Shown here: piece after piece, positions 1-12,800 of the stretch
Layout: every line of letters begins with the position of its first letter
How positions within the stretch are numbered: position 1 is the stretch's first letter
From: Distichodus sexfasciatus
Lineage: Eukaryota; Chordata; Actinopteri; Characiformes; Distichodontidae
Direction: 5' to 3'
Assembly (NCBI GenBank): GCA_032718565.1
Contig: JAVGVS010000302.1
Span: 248,001-312,000, forward strand
Length of the DNA stretch: 64,000 bases
Program-made: the position numbers and the translations under genes
The notes under the pieces: model-generated
What the model saw: only the letters and a program-made list of their open reading frames with translations
Databases searched by the model: none
What the model was told of the DNA's origin: nothing

Positions 1-262
1 TTTTGTCTGCTGTGACAGAAAACATTTTTAAAAAAACATGCAAATCAAATCAGTTTACTCTAAGACTGTGAAATATTTAAAATAATTTACTAATAAACAC
101 AAAATATATATTTATTACCTAAGTACTGTTTACTGTATATCAAATACTTCTAATACCAGCTATTACTGGAGATATTCTGTACACCACTGACACACACAAA
201 CACACACACACTTTTACCTTCCCTGTACTTCATGTTTACAACAAAGTACTGACTCTTTGCAG
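1..262. other. drc1 intron, 3' end
   Basis: AT-rich sequence ends in a CAG acceptor at 260-262 in front of the first visible drc1 exon. It contains a short CA-rich stretch near 190-210. No other feature was seen. Confidence 0.7.
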
Positions 263-3200
263 AAATGAAAAATTGGAAAATGAGGCTAAGTCCAGCCTGG
301 AGCAGTTTGAAGAACTCTCCAAGAAATGGACCGAAGCAAAGGCAAAGGAGATTCCTCAGGATCTGAGAGATGGTCTCAACCAACAGGGGCAACTTTGTGA
401 ACTGATCATTGAAGACAAGAACAAACTCATCTATGAACTGCAGCAGGTGTGCGCACAAAATCACTTTGCCACAACCCTTTCAAAGATGGCCTCCTAATCA
501 TATTGTACTACCATACTACTACATTTTATCCGGCATAAGAACAAATGTAAGAAAACAATGTACATATTGGTAACTGAGGCCAGTTGATTCCAGAAACAGT
601 TTTGAGTATATTGAAAAGCACTACAGAAATGTATTGTACATGCATTTATTTAACCGTAGATTTAAGTCTAGAAGAGAAGTTTCAAATGCCATTCAAATGC
701 TTTTAATCTAAATTTGTGTAATTAGGAGCTTAAAGCCAGTGACGATCGCTATGTGAAGGACCTGAAGAAGCATGCAGAAGACGTGAACCTCATGATTGAG
801 AGAATGCAGGAACAGGTCAAGTCTCTGAAAAAGGCCTATCGAGAAGAGCTGGACCTGATTGAGGTGAGATGCTTCCCTTTGCTGTCTGGGAAATTAATAA
901 CCAAAACATTTATTTATAAACATATTCTTTAAGGACTGTCTGTGCTTAATTTTACTCTGCCCTTCGATGGCTGATTTTGCAGAATTCATTTGATGATGAA
1001 AGGAAGGAGTTGGTCACAGAAAACAGGAAGGAATGGGAACAGCAGCGACAGGAACGGAATGATAGAGAGGTAAAACTGTGACTTTTAATACCACTCACCA
1101 AAAGTCAAGCAACATGTCATAAATTTTTTTTTCTTTAATTTAAATGCTTTATATCTTTTATAGATGCAGCTCCTGCTTCAGAGGATGAAGCGGGTGGAGG
1201 AGTATGAGGTTCTGCTGCAGCGTCTGAGAACAGAGGACATGGAGGAATACAATATGATCAAAATGGAACTGGAGCCTAATGTACAGGTACACATTCTTTT
1301 GATTCAAAGTCTGGTCAATGTGTAATGTATAATTGTGATTCTTTTTTGGTTCAGGGCAATGCCTTGTGGTTTTATTCTATTGTTGAATAAATATTTTACA
1401 TTTTAGTCAATTCTGGAGCCTCCTTCATCCTTCCACAACCCCTACAATCACACTCAATTTGAGGAAGTAAAAGAATAGGAAGTCATGTTATACTTCACTC
1501 ACTTCTTGTTCTCCCAGCAACTGAAGACAATCGAAAGTCGAACTCTACTCTGTATTTGTAGTAACTGCTTGTCTTTGTCTTTGTGTACAGATTTTAGAGC
1601 AACAGCTACAGATGGTAAAAGCCACCAATCAGCTTAATCAGGAGAAACTGGAGTACAACTACCAGGTGTTGAAGAAACGGATTGAGGAGAATGCCATCAC
1701 AAAGGCTGAACAGAAAAGGAAGATCACAAAGTATTGTTGCCACATTTTCACTAATACAGTAACATTAACATCAGCTAAAATACCCCCAACGAACTGGCCT
1801 GTAATATCCTGTATATGTTCACCTAAAACCAGTCTTTTGTTTGGACATATTTTCTTCTGTTTGGTTGAGGATTCAGTGTTTAAATAGTTTTCATCCTTAA
1901 CTTTAATTAATTTATTTTTCTGCTTTGTAGATTGCAGGACGCTCTTCACAACTTGAAGATTAAGTGCACCAATCAGGAGAAGCAGAATCGAGAGGAGAAC
2001 CAATTGCTGGTGGAGAGTTATGAGCGAGCCATGCAGCAGTATAAAGACATGCAGAAGAGAATGAGGTAAAAATTTGTTTGTTCCCCACTGTAATATGTGC
2101 AGCAGTAATATGTTAAACACTGGTTTTTACTCAGATAAACACAACAAATCTGTTAATTAATTGGCTTGATTGTGTTTGATGATGGGGAAAATCTGCAGTT
2201 ACAACATTTGCCAGATGCTCTTATCCAGGGCAGATTAGGGTACTTTTTAATTTAGTTTTGACAAGGACAGTGTTCCTGGAGAAGCTTAGGGTAAAAGGGC
2301 CTGCTCAGGGGCCCAATGGTGGCAGTTAACATTTACTGTTATCTCCTATTTTCCAATCACCAACACAGGATGTCTGACACTCAGATCACTGCCCTAAACA
2401 CCCTGATCTCCAACAGAGTACTTCTGTTGTACCCTGGTGTAAAATAGTCCAGCTTTCCACATGAATGATGGCATCAAGACTGCTACAGTCAGCACTAGGT
2501 AAACTATAAAATAGAGTACCTTTTATTTCTATTTATTTACATGTTTATTTCTGTGCGTTCATAAAGGCAGTTTGCAGCAATCGATGCCAAGCGTTTTGAG
2601 GAGGTGTGGTTGATGAACGAGGACGAAGCCAAGAATTTGGCACAGAAAGTTCTCGACATAGACCGGATCATTCATGAGCAGCAGCTGGGATTAACCTGGA
2701 CCACGCCTTCCCTGTCCTTCATGGAACGTTCCGGCCCATTCCAGGTCCAGGCTTCGTTCCCGACAACGGCCATGGAGGCAGCTGCACAGGGCCTGGGAGC
2801 AGGAGAGAGGAATAAAGAGGGAGAGAGTGAGATGGAGGGATCTGGAGGTCTGGAAAGCAGCACGGCCAAAGTAGATAAGAAGACAGTGAAGAGGCTTCTG
2901 GAGCTACTGTGTGATGAGACGGTGAGCATATGCACATGTGTGTTAGTGGAAAGAAACAGTAAAGACAGCAATGGCATGTATTTTAAAACTATTCATCTTC
3001 ACCAGCTATTATACACCGGCAGTTTTATTAAGACTCACGTCATGTTGTAATACAATGAGAGAATAAGTTATAAATAGGAAATGGCTTTCTTGTTTGGCTC
3101 TTTGTGCCTTTTTTTCAACACAGTCTCCAAAATGGGTTCAAATGTTAATCTACAAGCACAGAAATAAAGACTTGTGTCTGTCTCTCAGGGGTTTCTGATA

Positions 3201-5722
3201 GAGAGCAAGCTGCTCATGATACTCTCTCCCCTGGAGAAGGACGAGCGCTCTCTTATGAAACTCAACTCCATCTTTAATGTGAGTAGAAACTCTGTATTTC
3301 ACATTTAAAACTCCACATTTAAAACAGACTGATTAAAGTTGGCACATCAATGTTTACAGGCACTGGGAATTAAGAATGAAGAGGACATCTATAAAATGGC
3401 AGAGTTCTTTACACAGTACAAACAGCAGCTTAAGGTTCAGGGAGAGGTGGGAAGGATTTTGTCCTTGTTTTCAATAGATTATTATCATCAGTTATATTTC
3501 AGGAGTGTTGCGGGGGTCTGAACTGAGGAAATGACATGTCCTGATGCTGTTTGTCAGGAGGGCAGTTTGGTTGAAAATCAGGACTACAGCCTCATCCATC
3601 CAAATGATGTGCTGAGAGCCTTACGTGCCTTCACAGAACAGCACCGCAGAACCAGGTGGGTGTGGTGAGAAAGAGATAATAATGTGCAGTATTATAAGCA
3701 CAAACATTTACCTCGATATTGCACAGTTGTTAGCAATTCAAAAATTAAAGATGCTATGTGTAGAAGTTGAAGAACTGTTTACCTCACATTTTAACAATCA
3801 TTAAGGTTAATGTTGTTTGTTAATGTTCTAGGCAAATCCTGCTTTCTTACCTTTAGTTACTTGCTACATGTTTAAATCTAATGTTCAAAATTAGCCACTT
3901 GTCTAAGATTAGGGAGATTTATTGGTACAGTTGGCATATTGATTCCCAAACGTCTTTTTTAATGTCTAAGGCTATGGCTGTACTTGCTTTGGTATGTTTC
4001 AGAGAGCTTCATTTTGAAAAGGTCTAAAATTATGCTAATGAACCTTCCCAGATGAAGTATTTAGGTTTGCTGACCTTGTTACTTAACTAACAATGCTTTG
4101 CTAGCTTGCCAGCTATGTAAAAGAGCTATTCCTATGAGGCTCAGCTTATTAACAACATTCTTTTTCTGTTGTTGTTCCCAATCTGGTTCTGTAATCACCA
4201 TTTGGCAACACACAATTAGTTCCACACACTTAAATACTTTTCATTTAACTTTTTGCTAGCAGTTTTTTCACGACACCTTTAAATCATGCTTATTATCTAA
4301 CAGAATGTTTGAACAAGTTTTGGAGATTTTTAATGGAAAGCTCATAAAATCAGACACCAACGAAAAGTTGAGCTTATCAAAAGTTAAGATGTTGTACAGT
4401 ATATGTTGATGATAGTAACATTTTTGCATTTTTCTTTGCTTCTGATATTGGTTTCCCTACAGTAGAGGTGCTGTACAGCAAAGCAAGTCATTGTTTTTGG
4501 AGGACAGAGATGATTTGGGGGACGCTGCATACTGGCAGAGCATCGCCAACGTCCTCCCAGAGTCCAAACTAAAAATGTGGACCGCGCTGGAGGGAGCCCT
4601 AGACAAGTACCAGTGAGTTTCCAGAGCACAGGGAATATGGGTTTGACTTTACCATGCAATTGTAAATCATCATCTGGCTATACTCCCCTCACAGGCCAAT
4701 AGTGGCTGCCTTGTCTTGCGTTTTCTTGTACGAGTTTGCTTTACATGTGTCTGTCCCTATTACAGTTGCCCATTCCCATTTTTTCTGCTGTGGTAGTGTT
4801 CTGCAATGACTGTGTGCAGGGCAAAGGATGAAGCAGGATGAACATTGTTTTTAACAAATAACAATAATAAAATAACATTTGAAAAGGCACTGTCCAGCTT
4901 AAATAGAACAGCACCGCAGAACCAGGTGGGTGTGGTGAAAAAGAGATAATAATGTGCAGTATTATAAGCACAAACATTTACCTCAATATTGCACAGTTGT
5001 TAGCAATTCAAAAATTAAAGATGCTATGCGTAGAAGTTGAAGAACTGTTTACCTCACTAGTGCCCACTAGTGGGCAAGTGCGAGATCACCAAACAATGAC
5101 AGTAAATTAATTTATTAAAATAAATTAAAGTGTGTGATTATTTGTTATTGTGAACACACCACACCACAGCACAGCAGAGCTCATAGTGCACCACAACGAA
5201 ATGTGACCTCTGCATTTGACACATCCGTGTAGGAGCAGTGGGCAGCTGATGGAGAGCAGGGCTTGGGGACGGGAGCTTGGTCATGAGTACCTTAGCGCTA
5301 CATTTCCCGGTCTGGGATTTGAAACAACAACCTACCAATCACAGGGAAACTCCCTAAACGTTACACTGCTACTGGCCCAGATTAATAGTACTGGCATAAA
5401 TTCCACAATGAAGCCTCAAACTCTAGTGTTCAAAAATGATGTTGACGGTACTCCTTCTATAATTGTACAAGTAGATTTTGTTCATGTCCCGTATCATGTT
5501 TAATAAATTTGATTCCTTTCACAGTACTGTGCTGAAAGAGAGATCAAAACTTGTGGTTGAAGGACAGCACCTCAAACAGCAGAACTCAGAGCTGAGGAGA
5601 CTCCTGCAGCAGTATCACTTCAACGGTATGTGTGCGTGTGTGTGTGTGTGTGAGAGGTATGTCTTGCTCATGCATGAAATAAGTCTGTTTATCTTCTCTT
5701 GTCATATTTCCTGATAGGTTAA
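263..5722 (+). CDS. drc1: DRC1 (CCDC164), nexin-dynein regulatory complex subunit, 3' part of gene
   Basis: DRC1 is a coiled-coil scaffold of the nexin-dynein regulatory complex, which links outer doublets and controls dynein in motile cilia and flagella. Thirteen exons are visible: 263-446, 726-863, 983-1069, 1164-1286, 1591-1730, 1931-2065, 2567-2921, 3189-3278, 3360-3446, 3558-3655, 4463-4612, 5525-5625 and 5718-5722. All junctions are AG/GT and the phases agree. They give about 563 residues; about 170 N-terminal residues lie upstream of the window (human protein about 740). The first half is heptad-rich coiled coil. Stretches such as VKDLKKHAED, EYNMIK, ILEQQLQ, NQEKLEYN and VLKKR match human DRC1 from memory, as do WLMNE, DRIIH, LLCDE, GFLIESKL and IHPNDVL. 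A Glu-rich insert of the human protein before IHPNDV is absent. The C-terminal end is odd: the spliced frame stops after two bases of the last exon (see findings). Identity is very secure; the last exon is uncertain. Confidence 0.95.
2195..2420. repeat. Common teleost SINE-like/MITE fragment in drc1 intron
   Basis: Text resembling the widespread fish repeat ('atttgccagatgctcttatc' followed by 'gggcctgctcaggggccca') is recognised from memory. It lies wholly in an intron between exons ending 2065 and starting 2567. The copy is diverged and its boundaries are approximate. Confidence 0.6.
3635..3787 (+). repeat. Source copy of a 153-bp duplicated segment (exon end plus donor)
   Basis: These 153 bp cover the last 21 bases of the drc1 exon ending at 3655, its GT donor and 132 bp of intron. 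The same sequence recurs at 4905-5057 with only about three substitutions and no indels. Confidence 0.95.
4905..5057 (+). repeat. Second copy of the 153-bp duplicated segment, inside the next-but-one intron
   Basis: It is colinear with 3635-3787 at a constant offset of 1270 bp, with changes at three sites (gagaaa/gaaaaa, cgata/caata, gtgta/gcgta). It carries a copy of an exon 3' end and its splice donor, but no acceptor, so it is not an exon. A 14-bp palindrome (GCCCACTAGTGGGC, 5062-5075) and a tRNA-derived SINE follow directly. Confidence 0.93.
5131..5380 (-). mobile_element. tRNA-derived SINE, family A
   Basis: Read on the minus strand it has a degenerate tRNA-like head (reverse of 5340-5380) followed by a shared body. 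The body includes the complements of 'cctctgcatttgac', 'tcatgagtacctta' and 'ttgtgaacacacc'. The same body occurs near 42.4, 45.8, 47.9, 52.0 and 60.1 kb. It sits in a drc1 intron. Confidence 0.85.
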
Positions 5723-5946
5723 CTTTGAACTGGAGATCTCTTGGTGATGTAGACTCCTGTGAGAACGTCTCATCATTCACAAGAGCTGAACAATCATTTC
5801 TGATCATTGGCATTGCATATAGTTTGTCATTGCAATGACTGAAGTTGTAATTGACAACTGATGGGTAATGCCTATGATATCAACTGCAATCTTCTCTGGA
5901 CTCTCAGCTTTTCCACTCATCACTAATTTCCCATAAATTCCAAGTT

Positions 5947-5952
5947 AATAAA
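5947..5952 (+). terminator. drc1: drc1 polyadenylation signal
   Basis: AATAAA lies about 225 bp after the predicted stop and is the first canonical hexamer downstream. It would give a short 3' UTR. This is inferred from the motif alone. Confidence 0.55.
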
Positions 5953-6670
5953 TCACACCTCACCAGCTTTGCCATGTAAAATCACTGTTTCTGTTTTGAT
6001 TTTATTTTTGTATTCATGACTGTTGACAGCTTGAAGTATAAAACCATGTAACCATGAGGGTAAATTTAGTAAGTGACTAACTAAAATGATCAACCACTCT
6101 AAACTTAATGACTTTCATTTCTTAATTTGTGGGACAATTAAGTGCCTTGCTCAAGGGTCCCCTGCTGGCAGTTCTGTTAGTGGGATAAAGAGCTGGTTGG
6201 TTTTTGTAGGTGAGGATCCTGTCACTAAGCCACAAGCGTCTTTGGGTTTTGTAGTGACATGTAATGGGTGTAAAAGCAAACTAGAACCTAACAGCACTTA
6301 AACGCATACAGCACCCCACTGAATCTGGAGGCTGGGCTGATCCTAATAAAAAAGTGTATATATCTATGTACGTATGTATATCTGTATGTATATATGCTGA
6401 CATATTCTATGGTCTGAATGGTGAAAAGTCTGCTTTAAATAGCTACTGTTTAAGTGGTAAGAGCACTGAAGCCAACAATAAGAACTGCAGAGGCATAACT
6501 CAGAGAAATGACCTATGTGCCTTAGAAAAATGACATTTAGACAATGTGGCAATTTGGAGTCAAGTTTTTTTCCTCTCATTTTCGAGTCTCTCATTTAGGA
6601 TTTGATGAATGAGTGTGCATAGAATTGTCACAGATAATGCTATGGGCTGATGTGAAGCTAGCTTACGTAT
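5953..6670. other. Intergenic DNA, drc1 to papilin
   Basis: AT-rich sequence contains a diverged piece of a common fish repeat around 6130-6250 ('gtgccttgctcaagggtccc') and a short TATG-rich stretch near 6355-6395. No gene is supported. Confidence 0.6.
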
Positions 6671-6673
6671 GTA

Positions 6674-7207
6674 CAGCTGTGGTCAGAAGTTTACACACAC
6701 TCATCATGGGTATGACTGTCATATTCATTTAAAGCTTTCAATGATTTATTTAAACCGTTCTTTTTCCATGGCAGAATGTTTACATGACACACTTCAATGA
6801 TTTTTGAAAACATGAATTGGGTGCACAAGACTGAATTTATTAAGGATTGTCTATGTCAACACAGGGTCAACATTTGACATACAGGCTCAAATACGTATAT
6901 ACATACATCCTAACTAATATTTGGTTAAATGCAAGTTTTACCGCGATCAGACGCTTTTTGTAGCCATCAACAAGCTTCTGGCATAATTCTGGCTGGACAT
7001 TTGACCACTACCTCTTGGCAGTATTAGTACAGTTCATTTAAATTGGTTGATTTCCTTGCACGGACCTTGCTTTTAAGCATAGTCCACAAATTTTCAATAG
7101 GGTTGAGGTTGGGGCTTTGAGAACGGTTCAAATAAATCATTAAAAGCTTAAAATGAATATGACAGTCATACCCATGATGACTGTATTTAAACTTCTGACC
7201 ACAACAA
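6674..7207 (-). mobile_element. Internally deleted Tc1/mariner transposon
   Basis: Inverted terminal repeats of about 85 bp are readable: 6674-6760 begins 'cagctgtggtcagaagttta', and the reverse complement of roughly 7120-7207 carries the same text including 'catgggtatgactgtcatat'. On the minus strand, near 7030-7130, the C-terminal end of a Tc1 transposase is preserved (SPNLNPIENLWTMLKSK...NELY). The catalytic core is gone, so it is a dead copy. A TA flanks the left end. Confidence 0.88.
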
Positions 7208-9419
7208 TGTGTGTAGATATAATACATAACTTAGACATCTACATAGTAAATGTGCAATACCTTTTACATAGGCATGCTGCTAGTTTACCTCACTCACTAA
7301 TTTTTTTTAAATTGGTATGGTCCATAATGACAACCATTGTAAATTTGGCAAGCCATTGTCATTTAAAGGACAGGTCTTTTTACACAACAAGAAGCCTAAA
7401 TGTAAAATAAAAATACTGGTTATGGGATATTGGTTCTAAGGTAACGGTTTAAGGAATGGTTTGCGTCATGTTATTAATGTCTATGTGAAATCTTAATTAA
7501 TGTTGAGGGCGAAGCTGGACGAAGTGATGGATAATGCTTATTTAATAGTTTTAAATGTATAGGTTTTGAGTTGAGAAACTGTGCACAAAAGCGTTAAAAT
7601 AAAAGTCTAGTTTAACCTACAACCTATAAACACCTAGAAACTTTAAAAGCATAGAACTTGTTGAGGATCAAAGTAATTAATCTCAGTACATTGTCCGGCA
7701 TGCAAAATACAGTGTACAAAATTAAGCTGACTATTATTTTCTTTCTGGTGCTCCAAATTTGCTTTCCCCTTTTATTTAAAAAATATACAATCAATAATTT
7801 TTACTATTCTGTTGATGTGTCTTTTTCATGATTTCCCCACACCTTTATGTAGTGAATATTTATATCAATGTTTATATGTGATTCACAAGCAGTGTTGGGC
7901 ACATTACTTTAAAAAAAGTAATTAGTTATAGTAACTAGTTACCAGGGAAAGTAACTTATGCATTACGTTTTTTTTAAATGTTCAAATATGTCAAAAATGT
8001 GGATCCTCCTTTGATGAAAATTTAGCTGTATGTTCAATTATTTGTAATAACACTGACTATTAAATATGTGTAATTAATGAAATAGACACTTAAAATAAAT
8101 AAAATAATACATTTTTAACAGAAAACATTGTACACAAATCTACACTACTCTAATATCGCTGTGGGACAATGTGAGACAAGACACCTATCAAATTTAATAT
8201 ATAATTGTAGATTTGGGCATTACTATGTATATAATAGTAGAATGTACTTGTACTTGACTACAAATTTTCAGTACTCTTTCCACCACTTTTTAACGCCGTT
8301 ATTCCCATTCACTTCACAAGTGAAATATTAGAACTGAGCTACTCTTTCCTCTCTGAAAGTTTCCTGTCTTTTTTCTAGAGATGGCTTGATTCAACCGATT
8401 AAGCTATGCCCCCTGGACTAAACTTTTTTTTTTTTTGAAAGAATGTATGCAAATGATAGGGTCTGCACTGAATAGGGGAAGGATCCAGTCCTGTGTTTCT
8501 GCTAATGCTGGCAGGGGCGCTGTGGTTTGGATGCCATCCTCTAAACCCTAAAATAGCACTGTTTTTCTGCATGCTTAAAAAGAGAGAGAGCCCAAAATAG
8601 TAGTTTAAAACCACCCCATGATTTCCAATGCTGTGATTAGTGGCCCCAGGCCGTGCAGTAAGCAAAGTCTGCGGTGAGCGAGGTGAAAACTCTCCTTTTT
8701 GTCAGAGTCTGAGGAAAAGGATCACACACGTGTACACACTCTCTTTATTTTGAAGGAATGTTTCCAAATCTTCAAATGCAGCTACAAAAAAAAAAAAAAA
8801 TCTCATAAGAAATAATCTCATAAATATTCATAAAATTAATGTATTACATGAAATTTAAAGCACTTTTAGCAATGCAAAGATTGGTAAAAATGCATATATA
8901 TGCATATATGTATCATATTTTTCTCTGTAATCTTTTTCCACTAATATCAAAACGATTATCTATATTTTTCTCTTTTAATTTTACTTTTGAATTTCGCATC
9001 CAGCCTTGACTGTCAGCTGCCTGCACAGAGCACCACAAAAATGCATCAGTGCTCTTTCCCTCATAAATTGTCATCTTATAAACCAAACATGTTCACATTT
9101 ACAGAAATCATTTTTTATTCAAAAATCAACCTGATAATAGCTATGGCTCTGTACACTGTTTTTGTTTAAATTGTTAAATGTTGGCTTTCTGCAAAAAAAG
9201 GTTTCTTACTTTCAACATACCACAACAGTATCATTCACGAAATATTTCTTTTTATGGTTAAAGCATTTGGTGGATTGATTATTATTCATTTTGTGTCAGG
9301 AAGCGATATGAAAAACTTAATTAAATACTGCTTTGAATTCAGACAATTTTGAACTTGAGCATCAGGTATGGACAATCTATCAGACCTTAACTTTTGCACA
9401 GTCTGTGTGTGTTCGTGCA

Positions 9420-9453
<34 letters not shown>

Positions 9454-9583
9454 TTTGTAAGGGAGGGAGAGATATGAAAGAAGAGAGATATGAAGACCAC
9501 ATTTACTAACCAGTGGCATCAGTCCACTCCTGCAGTGACTGGATTAGGTTCTGACACAGAGACAAATAGAATAGAGAGTGAAG
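7208..9583. other. Intergenic DNA with minor repeats
   Basis: AT-rich sequence. At 7891-7980 it has one arm of a 'cagtgttggg...' fish DNA-transposon repeat. Homopolymer runs lie near 8425 and 8785, and a GT microsatellite at 9421-9450. The sequence 'agtgaag|gtaaga' ending at 9583 could be the end of a papilin 5' UTR exon. No coding sequence is supported. Confidence 0.5.
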
Positions 9584-9793
9584 GTAAGAGATGCATCTTC
9601 ACATTGAAAATAATTAAGCAAAAACTGTCTACTACAGATAAATTATTTTTCGTTTAAGGTTAAAATCTATATTAGCTAAAATTATTTTTCAGTTTCAGTT
9701 CAGATTATGTTGATTGAAGATTTAAAATGTCTTTTGATTATATTTTTTACAGCAGACATTGTGTGATTGTAAGTGTGTATGTTTCTGTAGAAG

Positions 9794-9847
9794 ATGCTCC
9801 TCTTTCTCCTGTGGTCTCTGGTCCTCCTGACAGATCCAGTGTTCTCT
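9794..9847 (+). other. papln: Signal-peptide exon of the papilin-like gene
   Basis: Eighteen codons from ATG to TCT form a leucine-rich hydrophobic signal, followed by a GTGAGT donor. A TAG acceptor just upstream (9788-9790) implies a non-coding first exon further 5', perhaps ending at 9583. This ATG is chosen because it opens a signal peptide and is in phase with the TSP1 exon. Confidence 0.8.
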
Positions 9848-12800
9848 GTGAGTCCCATCACATAAGTGCAATATTTTAATTACAATCCTGACCCTAACAT
9901 TAATCCAAATCCTAACTCTAAATGATCTATACATCTACCCTAAGCAGACTGTGTCAGGATCAGTACTCAAAATCTAGTCATTGCTTTATTAAATCATCAA
10001 TTTCCAATAGCATTAGAATGCAGAGTTAGAGATCTCTTTCCTCCGTTAGCTGCTTTGTGACCTTTGACAAAAGCTTAGATGGTGATAGTGGCATCAGTTG
10101 TGCAGTGTATGAACCTTGGGCGATCTTTGTGGTTGGATGAAATTGGGGTTGTGTTCTGCATTTTTGATTTCATAATTTATCTAATAGATCTTAGACATTT
10201 AACAATAATTGATACTGCTAGTTTACTCTACTGGGTTTTGGGGAAAGTGAGTTTTAGCAAACAAAAAAATGATAAAATATTAATTGTGTGACATGTTACC
10301 ACAAGGAATAGAAATTTGAAAGATGAATAGAGAAAATTCTAGAATTATTAAATTGTTGTTAAAAGTTAAATTTTTAAAAAATCTTTTCATAAAGAAAAAT
10401 GTGTTAAATTTGTGAATTAAGAAGACTATCCTAGCTGTGTGTACGTGCTGTAGGTGAGGCAGCCAAGCGATGATCACTGGGGGGATTTCGGACCTTATGG
10501 AGAGTGCAGCCGCACCTGTGGAACCGGTGTGGCTGTTAGGACCAGAGTCTGCAACACTATGAGGTGTGTGTGTGAAAACGTGTACGTTTGTGAGTGTGGA
10601 GACGGTTTGGTGTAATTGCAAGTATTGCTACTCCTTTATTTTTCCATTGTTACAGGACAGACGGTGGACACAACTGTGTTGGACCTTCCAAGTCCTACAA
10701 ACTCTGCAACACTCAGGTATAAACAGCAATGTGTCTAGTTCCTCATTTGCAGCTGTTTGAGCTTGGATGCATCAGTTTGGTGCACTATATCCATTTTGCC
10801 CTGTGAAAGGAATGTCCATCTGGATCTCCGGACTTCCGAGAGGAACAGTGTGCCCAGTTTGACAGGATGGACTTCCAGGGCAAACGCTACAACTGGCAGC
10901 CTTATTATGGAGGTATATTACTACACTTCAAATTCTTTTTAAAATTCGGAATGCTCTGTAGTTAACCCATTCCTGCATAAATATCTGATAAATGTTCTTG
11001 ACTTGAAGTTCTTTGGCTTTGTACACTCTTAAAATAGAAATGGTGCTAATGTGTATAAAAATCATATTGTGCACACTGCTGTACCCGTCAGCATCACTGC
11101 TGTGTTGAGAATGAGCCAAAATCTAAATAATAGCAGATCCTCTAGACTCCTGTGCTCAGAAACTGACAAGTGTTAAATATATGCAAGAAAGACTGTTCGT
11201 GACATTAGCTGGGTTTGTGAATATGGACCTTTAAAGTGCATCAAAGCAAGGTTTCTGTGTATCATCTTGGTTAAGGTTAAGTGAGCCTGTTGATGTCTGG
11301 GTGGGTGATGATGTTAGCGTTAGTGGTCTGAGAGGTTGTATCATTGTGTTGTTAATTGTGGGTTTCAATCCCAGCAGAATTTAAAACCTGAGCAAGTCCC
11401 TTAACGCCAAGTTACCCAAGGGAGAATGCCCCTGTAATTAGGAAATGGAAGTCACTCTGGAAAGCAGCATCTCCTAACTGCTTTAAATGTAAAAAGTGCA
11501 ATGTCTATGCAGTCTATCTAATATTATAACTTTTGACCAACCTGAATGCTTGTGTCTTTGTGGTGTAGCCTCAAACCCATGTGAGCTAGTGTGCGTGCCC
11601 AGAGGAGAGAACTTCTACTATAGACATCGACCTGCCGTCTTGGACGGCACTCCCTGTTACGTGGGTCGCCGAGACATCTGCGTGGAGGGTGTTTGTAGGG
11701 TAAGTTCACACAAGCACACAAAAATACCGAAACTTGCATGCATGCATGTGCACAAATGCATACTTTGATCTACATCAATACATCGAATCAGCCGTCAGAC
11801 GTCAGCTGGTTATTAAGAGCAATCACACAGGCTACTATGGGCCATAGCTCAAGAATAAAAATGATATTTTAGTAGCATTTTGTGATATTGACAGACTATG
11901 AATCATTGTCGACTAAACTGATTATATTGCACTTGTTACACCCCTAATGCATACTTGGGCACACTCAATATTAATGCAAAAGCACACTGATGGTTACTGT
12001 TTTGTTTTTAGGCTGTGAGTCATGGTGAAATCGCGGACCTTGAGCATACACCTTCAACGGTCAGTCGATACCCCGGACCTGTGCAAACCTTTGCTACAGA
12101 TACTTACAGGTGAAAACTGTGTATTTGTGTGTAAATTGTTGTAGGCATGCAAACCTGTGTATGACCTTCATTTGGTAACTCTTATGAATTGTGTGTTTTC
12201 AAGGTACACATATGGTGCCTATTCTGACTGTTCTGCACAGTGTGGTGGGGGAACACAGGCACGCAGTGTGCATTGTGTACTTGGGTCACAAACTGTGGAC
12301 GATTCTCACTGCATAGGGCTGGGATTACAGAGACCAGTTGCTCAGAGGGCCTGCAACCTGCATGCGTGTGCCGAGTACAGCGTGGGAAGTTTCAGCACAG
12401 TATGCAACACAAATACACACATTTAGCAATAAGCACTGACTGCTTTAGACAGTGCTGGGGAAGCTACTTTTAAATGGTAACTTTTCAAGCTACAAGCTAC
12501 TTAAAAGACTAGCTACTCTTTTAATATAGTGGTTAGTTACACTACACTGCAAGCTACAGAGAAAGAGTTGCACATTGAAGCTATTTCACTGCCACAGATT
12601 CCTGCTTACAGCTCCATCAAGGAAGACTCCAACCTCTTCCTCAATTTTGCAGCAGCTAAGAGCGCACTGTAATGCAGTAAGCATGTGCCGCATGGGCACG
12701 GTAGTCTATCAGATGTCACTTCTGCCAACTCAACACTTCTGACAATTCATCAGAAACACTTTGTAGTTGAAAATGCCCACTTTGTTGTTTTTTTATAACT

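Noticed and set aside
4905..5057. Additional drc1 exon
   Set aside because: It duplicates only an exon end and donor, with no acceptor or upstream exon sequence.
7024..7227. Functional transposase gene
   Set aside because: Only the C-terminal Tc1 motif remains, reading into the terminal repeat; the catalytic core is deleted.
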